Positions 5,772 to 6,188 of a stretch of DNA of 6,188 nucleotides are shown piece after piece. Made by a program: the position numbers and the translations under genes. Source of the DNA: an uncultured Ruminococcus sp. (lineage in GTDB: Bacteria; Bacillota; Clostridia; Oscillospirales; Ruminococcaceae); the NCBI GenBank assembly GCA_905199285.1, contig CAJKFZ010000156.1, positions 1 through 6,188 of the forward strand, in the 5' to 3' direction. Position 1 is the first letter of the stretch; each line of letters starts with the position of its first letter. Below the pieces are notes generated by a model. The model did no database searches. It worked only from the letters and a program-made list of their open reading frames with translations, and was not told where the DNA came from.

Positions 5772-5774
5772 TAA
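5772..5774 (+). other. In-frame TAA in the coiled coil of the HlyD-like gene
   Basis: TAA follows Ala-Lys and precedes Glu-Ser-Asp-Ser-Ala-Tyr. The same Gln/Tyr/Ser-rich helical style continues for 138 codons to the end of the window without another stop. One substitution from CAA, AAA or GAA would account for it. Confidence 0.75.
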
Positions 5775-6188
5775 GAATCAGATTCAGCTTATTCCGCATT
5801 AATATCATATCAGTCATCATACTTATCTGATATACGTTCGCAAATTATATTAATTGAAAATCAGCTGATTTCCGATAGTGATAATACCGAATTTCAAACT
5901 GCATTAAATGATTATAATGAATTAAAAAAGGCAGTTGAACAAGGATATGATTTTAATACAAATGATATTAATCTCCAAACCAGCTATAATCAATATATTA
6001 ATGGATATACTGCACTAAACGAAGAATACAATAATAAGCTTACAGAGTATAGAAACCTGTATAATCGTTATATTCAACAAAGTGGTGAAACTGTGATTAC
6101 CCAATCAAATGTTGATGAAGCTAAAAGTGCATATGAAAGCGCAAAGCTTGATGTTGAAAATTTAAAAAATACATTTGTATCACAATTG

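Larger units (their letters stand above)
4970..6188 (+). pseudogene. HlyD-like membrane fusion protein of the exporter, disrupted, 3' end beyond window
   Basis: This is the accessory (LcnD/MesE-type) partner of the C39 transporter, extending the export path outside the membrane. From the TTG start, residues 1-27 are cytoplasmic (including DIKDITDSREVM), 28-47 form one membrane helix (WFIYILLIVIAVAIV), and about 60-105 are a lipoyl-like beta segment with the typical GQTVKEGDVLFILD. A long Gln/Asn/Tyr/Lys-rich coiled-coil region follows. The first frame ends at TGA 5546-5548 after 192 residues. The protein clearly continues one frame over (KNELTEYQ), so the A6 run at 5540-5545 has one A too many or two too few. 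That second frame meets TAA at 5772-5774, and coiled-coil sequence then runs open for 138 more codons to the window edge. About 405 codons are present; the returning lipoyl half and beta-barrel would lie beyond. With two lesions no full-length product is possible as written. Confidence 0.82.

Noticed and set aside
5490..5774. Separate 94-residue gene starting at ATG 5490
   Set aside because: Its first 17 residues or so overlap the preceding frame of the HlyD-like gene, it has no ribosome binding site, and its remainder is the direct continuation of the coiled coil after the frameshift.
1..6188. CRISPR arrays, insertion sequences, tRNA or rRNA genes
   Set aside because: No regularly spaced repeats, transposase-like frames, terminal inverted repeats or recognisable structural RNA sequences were seen.

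Overview
The window looks like an AT-rich genome fragment from a low-GC Gram-positive bacterium. Gut or rumen Clostridia (Ruminococcus-like, Oscillospiraceae) are the best guess. The evidence is A/T-biased codons, AAAGG/AAGGAGG ribosome binding sites, a Ser/Thr/Glu-rich lipoprotein and the style of the bacteriocin exporter. The species assignment is inference. All convincing genes are on the + strand.

Left part (1-1752): The window opens on the last 19 codons of a gene that overlaps the next start by four bases (ATGA). The next gene encodes a 157-residue cytosolic protein resembling the DUF5085/GyrI-like fold. After a 116-bp gap comes a surface lipoprotein of the TraB/PrgY/GumN family, with its GTIH and GTAH motifs intact.

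Central part (1753-2678): This is a compact peptide-bacteriocin cassette. Two small precursors (78 and 72 residues) lie 20 bp apart, each with its own Shine-Dalgarno. Both mature regions are rich in GxxxG motifs and contain cysteines, as expected of unmodified class II, probably two-peptide, bacteriocins. The first has a textbook double-glycine leader. The second has a related leader in which the glycine pair is replaced by Ala-Asp. Two AT-rich hairpins follow, then a 63-residue protein with two membrane helices that is a candidate immunity protein.

Right part (2698-6188): This is the export machinery: a C39-peptidase/ABC transporter (PCAT type, about 756 codons), followed after one base by an HlyD-like membrane fusion protein that runs off the window. 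In a working system the transporter would cut the leaders and export the peptides, and the HlyD-like protein would form the extracytoplasmic part of the channel. Here both genes are broken as written. The transporter has an in-frame TAG at 3865. The fusion protein has a frameshift at an A6 run (5540-5545) and an in-frame TAA at 5772. Either the exporter is decaying beside intact precursors, which would then need another exporter, or the assembly has errors. The conserved motifs on both sides of each lesion suggest the damage is recent or artefactual.
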